This document shows, piece after piece, positions 20,257 to 28,724 of a stretch of 64,000 nucleotides of DNA (the stretch's first letter is position 1; each line of letters starts with the position of its first letter). Below the pieces are notes generated by a model, which was given only the letters and a program-made list of their open reading frames with translations, ran no database searches and was not told the origin of the DNA. The stretch lies in the NCBI RefSeq assembly GCF_018860565.1, contig NZ_JAHKPS010000001.1, positions 62,001 through 126,000 on the forward strand, in the 5' to 3' direction. Source of the stretch: Winogradskyella psychrotolerans (GTDB lineage: Bacteria; Bacteroidota; Bacteroidia; Flavobacteriales; Flavobacteriaceae). Position numbers and translations under genes: made by a program.

Positions 20257-20766
20257 ATGAAAAAAATAATAACTTTACTTATAGTGCTTTTTGGTTTTTA
20301 CTCTTGCAATGATGTTTTAGGTAAGGAAGAATATGAAAAAGTTAATTGGAACGCCAGAGAAGCCAGTATAAAACCTTCAGATTCGTTAGAGGTGGGGAAA
20401 TCATATTTGTCTGTTTATTCTCAAATCTATAGTTATTCACAGCACAAAACGTATAATCTTACAGCAATGATAAGTATAAGAAATACAAGTGCTAAAGACA
20501 CTATTTATTTGTCTAAAGTCGACTATTATGATACACATGGCGCCTTGTTAAAAACGTATATTGACAAACCTGCTTATTTAACTCCTATGGAAACCATAGA
20601 TATTATTATCAACGAAGTAGATGATGCAGGTGGTACAGGTGGTAATTTTATTTTTGATTGGAAAACACCTAAAAATTGCCCTGAACCCATTTTTGAAGGA
20701 GTGATGACTTCTACGTCTGGTCAGCAAGGTTTATCGTTTTTAACACAAGCTAAAAGAATTGATTAA
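20257..20766 (+). CDS. DUF3124 family lipoprotein
   Basis: 169 residues with a short lipoprotein signal (lipobox FYSC at about 14-17). The remainder matches DUF3124: SLEVGKSYLSVYSQIYSYS, then ISIRNTSAKDTIYLSKVDYYDT, with a conserved Gly-rich GGTGGNFIFDW segment. Function unknown; probably anchored in the outer membrane. It lies alone between the antiporter and the MATE gene on the same strand. Confidence 0.8.
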   Translation: MKKIITLLIVLFGFYSCNDVLGKEEYEKVNWNAREASIKPSDSLEVGKSYLSVYSQIYSYSQHKTYNLTAMISIRNTSAKDTIYLSKVDYYDTHGALLKTYIDKPAYLTPMETIDIIINEVDDAGGTGGNFIFDWKTPKNCPEPIFEGVMTSTSGQQGLSFLTQAKRID

Positions 20767-20862
20767 TAACCTTTTATTTTGAGAGTCATAAAGACCTGTT
20801 AAAATTTTAAAAGCCCCTTATCATTTACCAAATTATTCATTCTTAAAACTAAATGGAAGTAT

Positions 20863-20870
20863 TACTTTTG
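20863..20870 (+). promoter_or_regulatory. Putative -7 promoter element of the MATE gene
   Basis: TACTTTTG fits TAnnTTTG and ends 4 bases before the ATG at 20875, predicting a leaderless or nearly leaderless mRNA. Confidence 0.5.
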
Positions 20871-20874
20871 CGCC

Positions 20875-22254
20875 ATGGTTTTAAGCAACTACACTAAAGA
20901 ATTTAGATACAATCTTAAACTCGCATCTCCTGTGATGTTGGGTATGCTTGGTCATACCTTTGTGAGCTTTATAGACAATATCATGGTAGGCCAATTAGGT
21001 GCAGCAGAATTAGCAGCAGTATCTTTAGGTAACAGCTTTATTTTTATTGCCATGTCTATAGGAATTGGTTTTTCCACAGCCATTACACCTTTAGTGGCAG
21101 AAGCTGATACTGAAGGAAATTTTGAAAAAGGAAAGTCAGTGTTTAAACATGGCCTTTTTCTTTGTACAGTTTTAGGATTGATTTTATTTGGCATCTTATT
21201 ATTTGCTAAACCTTTGATGTATATTATGGATCAGCCAGAAGAAGTCGTGAATTTGGCTATTCCTTATTTAGACTTGGTGGCATTTTCATTAGTGCCATTA
21301 ATCATTTTTCAGGCATTTAAGCAATTTAGTGATGGTTTGTCGCTAACCAAATACCCTATGTATGCTACAATAGTTGCCAATTTACTAAACGTCGCTATTA
21401 ATTATGTGTTGATTTTTGGAAAGTTTGGTTTTCCTGAAATGGGTATAGTTGGAGCGGCAGTTGGAACCTTAGTTTCTCGTTTTGTTATGGTAGCTTATTT
21501 ATGGTGGTTGCTAGCTAAACGCGAAAAATCGAAAGCGTATGTAACTAATCTAAAGTTCTTTCAATTACGTAAACAGCCTATTAAAAAACTAAGCAATCTA
21601 GGACTGCCAAGTGCTATGCAAATGTTTTTTGAAGTTGGTATTTTTACAGCAGCTATATGGTTAAGTGGAACACTAGGGGCAAATGCTCAAGCAGCTAATC
21701 AAATTGCATTAAATTTATCCTCAATGACTTTTATGGTGGCAACAGGATTGAGCGTTGCTGCTATGGTTAGGGTAGGAAATCAAAAAGGATTAAAAGATTT
21801 TAAAGCTTTAAAACGTATAGCAGAATCTATATTCTTAGTCGGTTTTATTTTTGCAGTAATTTTTGCCTTACTTTTTGTGGTGTTTCATCAAATGCTTCCT
21901 GATTTGTATGTCGATTTAGATGATCCTGAAAATGCAGTAGATACAGCAGAAGTCGTAAAGATTGCAGCTACATTATTATTAACAGCAGCTGTTTTTCAGA
22001 TAAGTGATAGTCTTCAAGTTATTGCACTTGGTGCTTTACGTGGTTTACAAGACGTTAAAATTCCAACCATAATTACTTTTATTTCGTATTGGGTTGTAGG
22101 TTTTCCTATTAGTTATTATTTAGGGAAAGCAGAAGCTTATGGAAGTCTTGGTATTTGGATTGGATTAATTGCAGGATTAACTGTAGCCGCTATTCTCTTG
22201 TTTATTAGATTTAATTTGCTGACTAAGAAACTTATAGTTAAATCATCTAACTAA
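20875..22254 (+). CDS. MATE family multidrug efflux transporter
   Basis: 459 residues, 12 predicted membrane segments in two homologous halves. Family phrases are PVMLGMLGHTFVSFIDNIMVGQLG at the N-terminus and GLPSAMQMFFEVGIF at the start of the second half. It should export cationic or organic compounds using a Na+ or H+ gradient. Substrate and coupling ion unknown. Confidence 0.92.
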   Translation: MVLSNYTKEFRYNLKLASPVMLGMLGHTFVSFIDNIMVGQLGAAELAAVSLGNSFIFIAMSIGIGFSTAITPLVAEADTEGNFEKGKSVFKHGLFLCTVLGLILFGILLFAKPLMYIMDQPEEVVNLAIPYLDLVAFSLVPLIIFQAFKQFSDGLSLTKYPMYATIVANLLNVAINYVLIFGKFGFPEMGIVGAAVGTLVSRFVMVAYLWWLLAKREKSKAYVTNLKFFQLRKQPIKKLSNLGLPSAMQMFFEVGIFTAAIWLSGTLGANAQAANQIALNLSSMTFMVATGLSVAAMVRVGNQKGLKDFKALKRIAESIFLVGFIFAVIFALLFVVFHQMLPDLYVDLDDPENAVDTAEVVKIAATLLLTAAVFQISDSLQVIALGALRGLQDVKIPTIITFISYWVVGFPISYYLGKAEAYGSLGIWIGLIAGLTVAAILLFIRFNLLTKKLIVKSSN

Positions 22255-22290
22255 CGGGTGATTTTTATTGGTGTTTTGATATTTTAATAT

Positions 22291-22324
22291 TTGTCGAGTA
22301 GCTCATTCAAAATCTATATATTTG
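22291..22324 (+). promoter_or_regulatory. Putative promoter of the small acidic protein / PAP2 pair
   Basis: TTG at 22291-22293, a 23-base spacer, then TATATTTG at 22317-22324, matching the Bacteroidota TTG...TAnnTTTG pattern at the long end of allowed spacing. The first gene starts at 22375. Confidence 0.5.
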
Positions 22325-22374
22325 TAACTTAAATTCGGAAAGCTTCGGGTTTTTAAATACACAATTCAAAAAAA

Positions 22375-22602
22375 ATGGAACTACCAAAATTTATATTAGG
22401 AGACAATACAGATTATCCTAATGCCATATTTATTATACATACAGAATTTCCTCGTTTTATTATTAATCTTGAAAATGATGAGGTAGAATGGTTTGAAGAA
22501 TTCGATCAGCACGATGAAAAAGAATTAGAAACGGAAACTGAGAACTACATTCAACAAGCAACAGATTTCTACGATAGAGAAATTGCGAGATACGACGAGT
22601 AA
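22375..22602 (+). CDS. Small acidic conserved hypothetical protein
   Basis: 75 residues, strongly acidic in the second half (EWFEEFDQHDEKELETETEN). No signal peptide or membrane segment. I do not recognise a named family. The stop TAA overlaps the ATG of the next gene by one base (TAATG at 22600-22604), so translation is probably coupled to the PAP2 phosphatase. The tight coupling supports a real gene. Confidence 0.65.
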   Translation: MELPKFILGDNTDYPNAIFIIHTEFPRFIINLENDEVEWFEEFDQHDEKELETETENYIQQATDFYDREIARYDE

Positions 22603-23168
22603 TGCTAGACCAACTTATACAATACGATGAAGAACTTTTCTTGTTCCTTAATAATTTAGGGTCTGAGTCTTGGGATGGTTTATGGTTAGTTATAACCAAT
22701 AAGCTAACTTTTATTCCGTTGTATGCTCTATTATTATATGTGATTTTTAAAAAATACGGCTGGAAAACATTGCTATTAATGGTCTTTGTTATTGCAGCTA
22801 TGATCACATTTACCGATCAAATCACGAATCTTTTTAAGTATACAGTTCAGCGTCCAAGGCCTTGTAGAGCAGAAGGAGTGATGGACTTTACACGTTTTAT
22901 AGCGCCTCGTTGTGGTTTATATGGCTTTTTCTCAGGACATGCCTCGAATTCCATGGCTGCTGCGATTTTCGCTGGTCTAATATTAAAACCTTATTTTAAG
23001 AATCTTATATATGTTTTAATACTTTGGAGTTTAGTTGTGGCTTATAGTCGCATTTATGTTGGAGTACATTATCCGTTAGATCTGTTATGTGGTTTAACTT
23101 TTGGAGCTTTGTCTGGTTTTGGGTTTTATAAGTTGCACAATTATCTTATTAAAAGATATATGCGTTAA
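22602..23168 (+). CDS. PAP2 family membrane phosphatase
   Basis: 188 residues with five to six membrane segments. The three-part PAP2 active-site signature is present: KYTVQRPRP (motif 1), FFSGHASNS (motif 2, with the base His) and SRIYVGVHYPLD (motif 3, nucleophile His). Relatives dephosphorylate undecaprenyl pyrophosphate or phosphatidic acid at the outer face of the inner membrane. Overlaps the preceding small gene by one base. Confidence 0.9.
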   Translation: MLDQLIQYDEELFLFLNNLGSESWDGLWLVITNKLTFIPLYALLLYVIFKKYGWKTLLLMVFVIAAMITFTDQITNLFKYTVQRPRPCRAEGVMDFTRFIAPRCGLYGFFSGHASNSMAAAIFAGLILKPYFKNLIYVLILWSLVVAYSRIYVGVHYPLDLLCGLTFGALSGFGFYKLHNYLIKRYMR

Positions 23169-23238
23169 TTCCAGCTTTGTAAGCTTATTTCTTCGTTTTG
23201 TAATCTAAGTTAAAATCAAAAACCTTTTCTATTTTGCT

Positions 23239-24318
23239 CTAAAGTGAAAGTAAGTACTCAGCGGCAGCGAAAGGCGTTGTTTTTCCTGTTTCAACTAAAG
23301 CGATTTGCATTGGTAATTCAACTTTTATCTTAGCGGAATTATAAAACTTAGATTTTAAACGGTCTTCTATAGTTTGGAGTAACCAAAATTTATTTTGATT
23401 ATTTCTGTTAGTTTCAAAATATTGGTTTTCTGAAGTCGTTTTGGTGTAATCTTCAATCATAGTCCAAACATCAGAGATGCCTTCACGTTTAAGAGCACTA
23501 CATAAAGATACTTTTGGCGACCAATCCGAAGCTTTTGCAGGATATAAATGCAACGCTCTATTAAATTCTACTTTCGCAGATTTTGCGGCTTTTATGTTTT
23601 CTCCATCCGCTTTATTAATTACTATGGCATCTGCCATTTCTATAATACCGCGTTTAATACCTTGTAGCTCATCTCCAGCTCCTGCTAATTTTAATAATAA
23701 AAAGAAGTCTACCATACTGTGAACGGCTGTTTCACTTTGTCCTACACCAACGGTTTCAATTATAATAGTGTCAAAACCGGCAGCTTCACATAAAATTATA
23801 GTCTCACGTGTTTTCCTAGCTACACCACCTAAAGAATCACCAGAAGGTGAGGGTCTTATAAATGCATTTTGGTTTTTTACCAAATCTTCCATTCGGGTTT
23901 TGTCACCTAAAATACTACCTCTACTTAAGCTACTACTTGGGTCAACAGCTAAGACTGCAACTTTTTTATTTAAAGTCGTTAAATGAATTCCAAAAGCTTC
24001 AATAAAGGTGCTTTTGCCTACACCAGGCACTCCAGTAATACCTATTCTTATAGATTTATTGGCATAGGGTAAACATTTGGTAATTATTTCGTTTGCTTTT
24101 TTTGAATGTGAAGGATTTGTACTTTCAATTAAGGTAATAGCTCTACTTAAAGCTGTTATATTTCCTGAAGTAATACCCGAAACTAAATCTTTTACTGAAG
24201 GTTGTTTTTTACGATTTGCTTTTATGATTTTAGCAACGTTGGCACTTAAACTATCAGGAGATTTAACACCATCTTGTTCTTGTAAAGCAGATTGATATGT
24301 TTTATTGGTCTTAGCCAC
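23239..24318 (-). CDS. meaB: Methylmalonyl-CoA mutase-associated GTPase MeaB
   Basis: 359-residue G3E-type GTPase that loads and protects the adenosylcobalamin cofactor of methylmalonyl-CoA mutase. Walker A is GITGVPGVGKST (about residues 93-104), then AVDPSSSLSRGSILGDKTRM, the switch region DTIIIETVGVGQSE and the base-specificity motif NKADG. These are diagnostic for MeaB/ArgK. The mutase is not in the window; a corrinoid adenosyltransferase gene at 39162 fits the same B12-dependent pathway. Convergent with the PAP2 gene. Confidence 0.93.
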   Translation of the reverse strand: MAKTNKTYQSALQEQDGVKSPDSLSANVAKIIKANRKKQPSVKDLVSGITSGNITALSRAITLIESTNPSHSKKANEIITKCLPYANKSIRIGITGVPGVGKSTFIEAFGIHLTTLNKKVAVLAVDPSSSLSRGSILGDKTRMEDLVKNQNAFIRPSPSGDSLGGVARKTRETIILCEAAGFDTIIIETVGVGQSETAVHSMVDFFLLLKLAGAGDELQGIKRGIIEMADAIVINKADGENIKAAKSAKVEFNRALHLYPAKASDWSPKVSLCSALKREGISDVWTMIEDYTKTTSENQYFETNRNNQNKFWLLQTIEDRLKSKFYNSAKIKVELPMQIALVETGKTTPFAAAEYLLSL

Positions 24319-24344
24319 TTTTTTATAATAAAGTTGTAAAAAGG

Positions 24345-24911
24345 TTAAGATTTTGTATTAGAACGCTCTTCTATGGGCACTTCAATTAAGGTATTGTCCC
24401 AAGCCATAGTTAATTTTAAGTTCCCTGTTTTATTGTCAAAAGCGATGGTGAATTTTTCTACTGTTTCGTCTAATTGTTGTGTTGGAACTTCAATCTCTAA
24501 GGCATCGTAGTTAGGATCCCACATAGGCTCCATTTTTTCATTAACACCCCAATCATACTGTTTAGTGTTAAACATGACTTTCCATGATTGTTCCATAGGA
24601 ACAGTCCAAATGGTATATTTTCCTTTTTTTAAAAGGATACCTTCTATCATCAAATCTTTGTTAGTCTCAAAAGTGGTAGCTTCGTTTGCCCCAGTTCTCC
24701 ATACTTTTTCAAAAGGTACAAGTGCTCCAAAAACAATACGTTCACGTTTTGATGGTCTGTTGTATTCTACCTTTAAGTTTAAATCGTTAAGTGTAATTTC
24801 AGCTGAATCTTTCGGGCTTAAACGAGGAGAAAAAATATTTTCAACAAATGCAGAATATAATAGCAAGCCTAAAGCTAAAATGGATAAGAAAATAAGGAGG
24901 CGTTTTAACAT
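24345..24911 (-). CDS. DUF2911 family exported protein
   Basis: 188 residues with an N-terminal hydrophobic anchor or signal (about 3-22). The DUF2911 core is clear: LKVEYNRPSKRERIVFGALVPFEKVWRTGANEATTFE, then KKGKYTIWTVPMEQSWKVMFN. Function is unknown. It lies 26 bases upstream of meaB on the same strand, so the two are probably co-transcribed. Confidence 0.82.
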   Translation of the reverse strand: MLKRLLIFLSILALGLLLYSAFVENIFSPRLSPKDSAEITLNDLNLKVEYNRPSKRERIVFGALVPFEKVWRTGANEATTFETNKDLMIEGILLKKGKYTIWTVPMEQSWKVMFNTKQYDWGVNEKMEPMWDPNYDALEIEVPTQQLDETVEKFTIAFDNKTGNLKLTMAWDNTLIEVPIEERSNTKS

Positions 24912-25092
24912 AGTTGTTAATCTTAAATAATTCGGGTTAAAAATTTAGAATACAAACTTATGCATTCAAGATTTAAAGATAATTCAAATCCATAACTTTA
25001 TAGATGTCAAACGTTGAATTTTATGTAAATCTTATAAAATTGAATTTTTTATTGACGATTCTTGCAACACTTCAATTTTTGTGTCGTCTTTA

Positions 25093-25680
25093 ATGTGTAA
25101 CCAATCAAAAAACAGAACCAAAATCAGTACGTTTCAAATTCATATTGTTGAAAAATGCAAACAGAATGATAGACAAGCGCAGATGCAATTGTACAATCAA
25201 TACTGTGACGGCATGCTTATCGTGGCACTTCGATTTGTAAAAGATACGATGGAAGCAGAAGATGTGGTACAAGAAGCGTTTATAAATGCATTTTCAAAAT
25301 TAGAGCATTTTAAAGCTGAAGTTAGTTTTGGAGCTTGGCTAAAACGGATTGTTATTAATAAATGTATTGATGTTTTAAAGTCGAAAAAACAGCGCATAGT
25401 TGAATTAGAAGCCTATCATTTGAATGTTATTGAAGATAATAACGAAGATGATTGGACTGTTGAAGACGATATTACAGTTGAAGATGTAAAACGAGCGATA
25501 GAAACCTTGCCTGATAAATACAAATTTGTGGTGTTATTGTATTTAATAGAGGGTTACGACCATAAAGAAATAGCTGAAATTTTGAATATTTCTGAAATCG
25601 CATCGCGGACACAGTTATCTAGAGGAAAACAAAAATTAAAGAACGCCTTAAAATTAAAAAAGAATGGGACAAGATCTTAG
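25093..25680 (+). CDS. ECF-type RNA polymerase sigma factor
   Basis: 195 residues from the ATG at 25093 (a GTG at 25081 would add four). Region 2 spans about 20-90 (YCDGMLIVALRFVKDTMEAEDVVQEAFINAF, then FGAWLKRIVINKCID) and region 4 about 130-180 (LPDKYKFVVLLYLIEGYDHKEIAEIL, helix-turn-helix). It overlaps the next gene by 17 bases, and that gene encodes a one-pass membrane protein in the position where anti-sigma factors are found. Confidence 0.92.
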   Translation: MCNQSKNRTKISTFQIHIVEKCKQNDRQAQMQLYNQYCDGMLIVALRFVKDTMEAEDVVQEAFINAFSKLEHFKAEVSFGAWLKRIVINKCIDVLKSKKQRIVELEAYHLNVIEDNNEDDWTVEDDITVEDVKRAIETLPDKYKFVVLLYLIEGYDHKEIAEILNISEIASRTQLSRGKQKLKNALKLKKNGTRS

Positions 25681-26233
25681 AAATTTATTTGAAGAAGACC
25701 AAAAAGATCAACACATAAAAATGTCTAAAGGTCATGAAGCACGTTTTCTTCAAAAATTAGAAAATGAATTTCCAAAGGAGCAAAAATCAGCCAGCAGATT
25801 AAAGATTTTAAATATCGCTGCAAGTGTTGTGTTGCTGTTAGGCATAGGTTATTGTGGCTATCAGTATTTAAAGCTTCCTGTAGAATCGGTAGAACCAATA
25901 AAGGTTGTTAATACCGAAATGAAATCCTTAGGAGATGTTTCACCAGATTTAAAAAAGGTGGAAGATTATTATTTGGCCAGTATTAATTTAGAATTATCTA
26001 AAGTACAACTCACACCAGAGAATAAGGAATTATTTGATGGTTATGTGGAACGGCTAAAAGAGTTAAATGATGAATACAAAACACTAACCATTGAGTTAAA
26101 TACCAATGGCCCCAATGAAGCCACTTTAGATGCCTTAATTAATAATTTAAAATTTAGACTCAATTTAGTCATGCGACTAAAAGATAAATTACAAGAGTTT
26201 AATGACGATGCCTTTTCTGAAGAACGTGTTTAG
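25664..26233 (+). CDS. Probable membrane-bound anti-sigma factor
   Basis: 189 residues. A short charged cytoplasmic part (1-45, begins MGQDLRNLFEEDQKDQH) is followed by a single membrane segment (about 48-68, ILNIAASVVLLLGIGYCGY) and a helical periplasmic part (75-189). The role is inferred from topology and the 17-base overlap with the sigma gene; no known anti-sigma domain was recognised. The next gene starts 107 bases on, after an AATC tandem repeat. Confidence 0.6.
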   Translation: MGQDLRNLFEEDQKDQHIKMSKGHEARFLQKLENEFPKEQKSASRLKILNIAASVVLLLGIGYCGYQYLKLPVESVEPIKVVNTEMKSLGDVSPDLKKVEDYYLASINLELSKVQLTPENKELFDGYVERLKELNDEYKTLTIELNTNGPNEATLDALINNLKFRLNLVMRLKDKLQEFNDDAFSEERV

Positions 26234-26260
26234 AAAGACATTGTATTTAAAGTCGTATAA

Positions 26261-26280
26261 AATCAATCAATCAATCAATC
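26261..26280 (+). repeat. Perfect AATC tandem repeat (5 copies)
   Basis: Five exact copies of AATC, followed by a sixth, offset AAATC. It lies between the anti-sigma gene and the repeat-protein gene, 61 bases before the ATG. Confidence 0.9.
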
Positions 26281-26340
26281 AAATCAAAAAACGAACAGAA
26301 TTTACTCAGTTGTTCTGGGTATTTCTAAAAATCAAGAATT

Positions 26341-27894
26341 ATGAACAACATTAGAATTTTAGTAATGTGCCTAATAACCACATTGGGTTATGCACAAAAA
26401 AAGATGACTAAAACATCACAATCTATCAAAGTGAACAAAGAGGTCGTTGTCGATTTAAATACTAGTTATGTAGAGATAGAAATAGATACATGGAACAAAG
26501 ATGTGGTAGGCGTTGAGGCTTATATTGAAGGCGATAAATTATCTGATGCCGAATTAAAAGAAGCTTTAGAAAACTGGGATTTAAAAGTAGAAGGCTCAAG
26601 TAACAGCGTGCTTATATCTTCAACAGGAGGAAGCAGTTCTGCATTATTTCCGCATTCAGAATATTCTAATGCCTTAAAAGAATTAGAATACCGATTAATC
26701 GAATTACCAGAAATGCCAGAAATGCCAATGATGCCAATGCTTCCAGAATTAGTAGAAATGCCAATGGTACCAGAGATGCCCGAAATGCCAGTGATGCCAA
26801 AGTTACCAACCTTACCAAAAGGAGTAACTACTATAGAATTTGATTATGACCGTTACCAAAAGGATGGGGAAAAGTACTTAGCAGAATGGAGTAAAAAGTA
26901 TGAAAAACAAGGTGGAAAAGAATTTCAGAAAAAAATGGAAGATTGGGCACGGAAGTTTGGGGAATCGGGTTACCAAGAAAAAATGAAAAAATGGGGAGAA
27001 GACTATGCCAAACGCTTTGAAGGTAAATGGGCGAAGGACATGGAGAAATGGGGAGAGAAATTTGGGGAAGAGTATGGTAAGGATATAGAGAAATGGGGTG
27101 AGGAATTTGGTGAAAAATTCGGAAAAGAATGGGAAGAAAAAATGGAAGTTTGGGGAGAGCGCTTGGAGAAACAAATGGAAAAACGGGCAGAAGCTATGGA
27201 GAAAAGAGGTGAGTCTTTAGAGAAAAGACAGGAAGCACTTGCCAAGCGACATGAACATCTGGCGGATAGAAGAACTTCTGTTTATGTGAAGCGATTAGAA
27301 TCGGGAAACAATAGTAAAATAAAAAAGGTAATTAAAATTAAAATCCCTAAGAAAGCCAAACTAAAGACTAATATTAGGCATGGTGAATTAAAAATAACAT
27401 CTGCTATACATAATATGAAAGGTGATATTTCACATTCATTTTTAGTAGCAGAATACATTGATGGAAGCGAGACTTCCATCAATGTATCCTATTCTCCGGT
27501 AATGGTGAATACTTGGAATTTGGGGACTTTAAATCTCAATTTTGTGGATAAAGCTCAGATTAAAACGGCTCAAAATTTAGTGCTGAATTCTAAATCGTCT
27601 AATGTAACGGTAGGTAATTTAATTGACACGGCTATTATTGATGGGAGTTTTGGCGATTTAACAATTTCTAATTTGAGTGCGACTTTTAAAAACCTCAATT
27701 TGGTTTTAGAAAATAGCGATGCGCTTATTAATTTACCAAAAGATGTAGATTATACTCTTTATTTTAAAGGCAACCGTTCTAAGTACAATAATAAAGTAAC
27801 GACGCAAAAAACACTTCGCAATTATCCTGAAGGACAATCTTCAAACCGAAATATTATGGTGAATGCTAAATTTAGTAATGTGATTATTAATTAA
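26341..27894 (+). CDS. Secreted protein with Met-Pro and Trp-Gly-Glu charged repeats and a beta-rich C-terminal domain
   Basis: 517 residues with a signal peptide (about 1-18, ending GYAQ). Residues ~22-100 look like the start of a DUF4097-type beta domain. Residues ~120-160 are a Met-Pro repeat (PEMPEMPMMPMLPELVEMP and more; about ten Met). Residues ~165-310 are a highly charged, presumably helical repeat of ~15 residues (KWGEKFGEEYGKDIE, then KWGEEFGEKFGKEWE). From ~325 a beta-rich region resembles DUF4097-like adhesin domains (LNLNFVDKAQIKTAQNL, NVTVGNL). No enzyme motif is seen. Its place after an ECF sigma and anti-sigma pair suggests it belongs to that regulon. Function unknown. Confidence 0.75.
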   Translation: MNNIRILVMCLITTLGYAQKKMTKTSQSIKVNKEVVVDLNTSYVEIEIDTWNKDVVGVEAYIEGDKLSDAELKEALENWDLKVEGSSNSVLISSTGGSSSALFPHSEYSNALKELEYRLIELPEMPEMPMMPMLPELVEMPMVPEMPEMPVMPKLPTLPKGVTTIEFDYDRYQKDGEKYLAEWSKKYEKQGGKEFQKKMEDWARKFGESGYQEKMKKWGEDYAKRFEGKWAKDMEKWGEKFGEEYGKDIEKWGEEFGEKFGKEWEEKMEVWGERLEKQMEKRAEAMEKRGESLEKRQEALAKRHEHLADRRTSVYVKRLESGNNSKIKKVIKIKIPKKAKLKTNIRHGELKITSAIHNMKGDISHSFLVAEYIDGSETSINVSYSPVMVNTWNLGTLNLNFVDKAQIKTAQNLVLNSKSSNVTVGNLIDTAIIDGSFGDLTISNLSATFKNLNLVLENSDALINLPKDVDYTLYFKGNRSKYNNKVTTQKTLRNYPEGQSSNRNIMVNAKFSNVIIN

Positions 27895-28037
27895 AGCGTA
27901 ATTATAATGTTAGGTTGCGTGTAGTTGACATCTAATTGTTTATTGACTGCGACGAATCTTCGATTTTAATTTATTATTAAACTCACATTTAGTTTTCCAT
28001 GAGATAGATTTTCTATTTTTATGGAAATTTTGTTTTT

Positions 28038-28724
28038 ATGTCAATTTCTGCTTTCGAAGCATTTTTAAAATCAATCAAACCACATTCGTTGTTTGACTCT
28101 AATATTACCTCCCACGATTTTATCGCACTCGATTTATCTATTCATAATACCGAATTAGAAGCGATTAATGTTTCCTCTTCTGATGATTTAGAACAATTCA
28201 TATGGAGTTATATGAAGTCCAATAATGCCAAAATCGCTTATGGAGGTTACTTAGAAAAGCGCGGTATTTATCAACGTAGTAATTATTTTAATCAAACAAA
28301 TTCTGACACGGAACGTAACATTCATTTAGGGTTAGATCTTTGGATAGAAGCCGGAACTCCAATTTTTGCGCCTTTACCTGGAACCATTCATAGTTTTAAA
28401 AACAATACCAATTATGGTGATTACGGACCAACTATTGTTTTGAAACATCACATTGAAGAATTTGAATTTTATACACTCTATGGTCATCTTAGTTTAGAAT
28501 CTATTGAGGATTTAGAAGTTGGAGTAGAAGTGAACCAAGGCGAGCAAATAGCAACATTAGGAACGGCAGAGATCAATGGTGATTATCCTCCGCATTTACA
28601 TTTTCAAATTATAAAGGATATCCAAGATTTTAGGGGAGATTATCCAGGCGTGAGTAATCAACTCGATTTAGCCTTTTATAAAGACAACTGTCCTGATCCT
28701 AATTTACTATTGAAGCTATATTAA
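28038..28724 (+). CDS. M23 family peptidase, cytosolic type (no signal peptide)
   Basis: 228 residues. The LytM/M23 zinc ligands are visible: His96 and Asp100 in HLGLD, and His186 and His188 in HLHF. Upstream, YGGYLEKRGIYQRSNYF resembles the M23 domain that in other bacteria is fused to a class III aminotransferase and a phosphotransferase. There is no signal peptide or membrane anchor, so it probably does not act on periplasmic peptidoglycan. It converges on an amino-acid permease gene, the two stop codons sharing TTAA (28721-28724). Confidence 0.85.
   Translation: MSISAFEAFLKSIKPHSLFDSNITSHDFIALDLSIHNTELEAINVSSSDDLEQFIWSYMKSNNAKIAYGGYLEKRGIYQRSNYFNQTNSDTERNIHLGLDLWIEAGTPIFAPLPGTIHSFKNNTNYGDYGPTIVLKHHIEEFEFYTLYGHLSLESIEDLEVGVEVNQGEQIATLGTAEINGDYPPHLHFQIIKDIQDFRGDYPGVSNQLDLAFYKDNCPDPNLLLKLY

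Noticed and set aside
26878..27245. Minus-strand ORFs of 80-98 codons rich in Phe and Ser
   Set aside because: Antisense to the Lys/Glu/Gly-rich repeat region; the composition is a mirror of that repeat.
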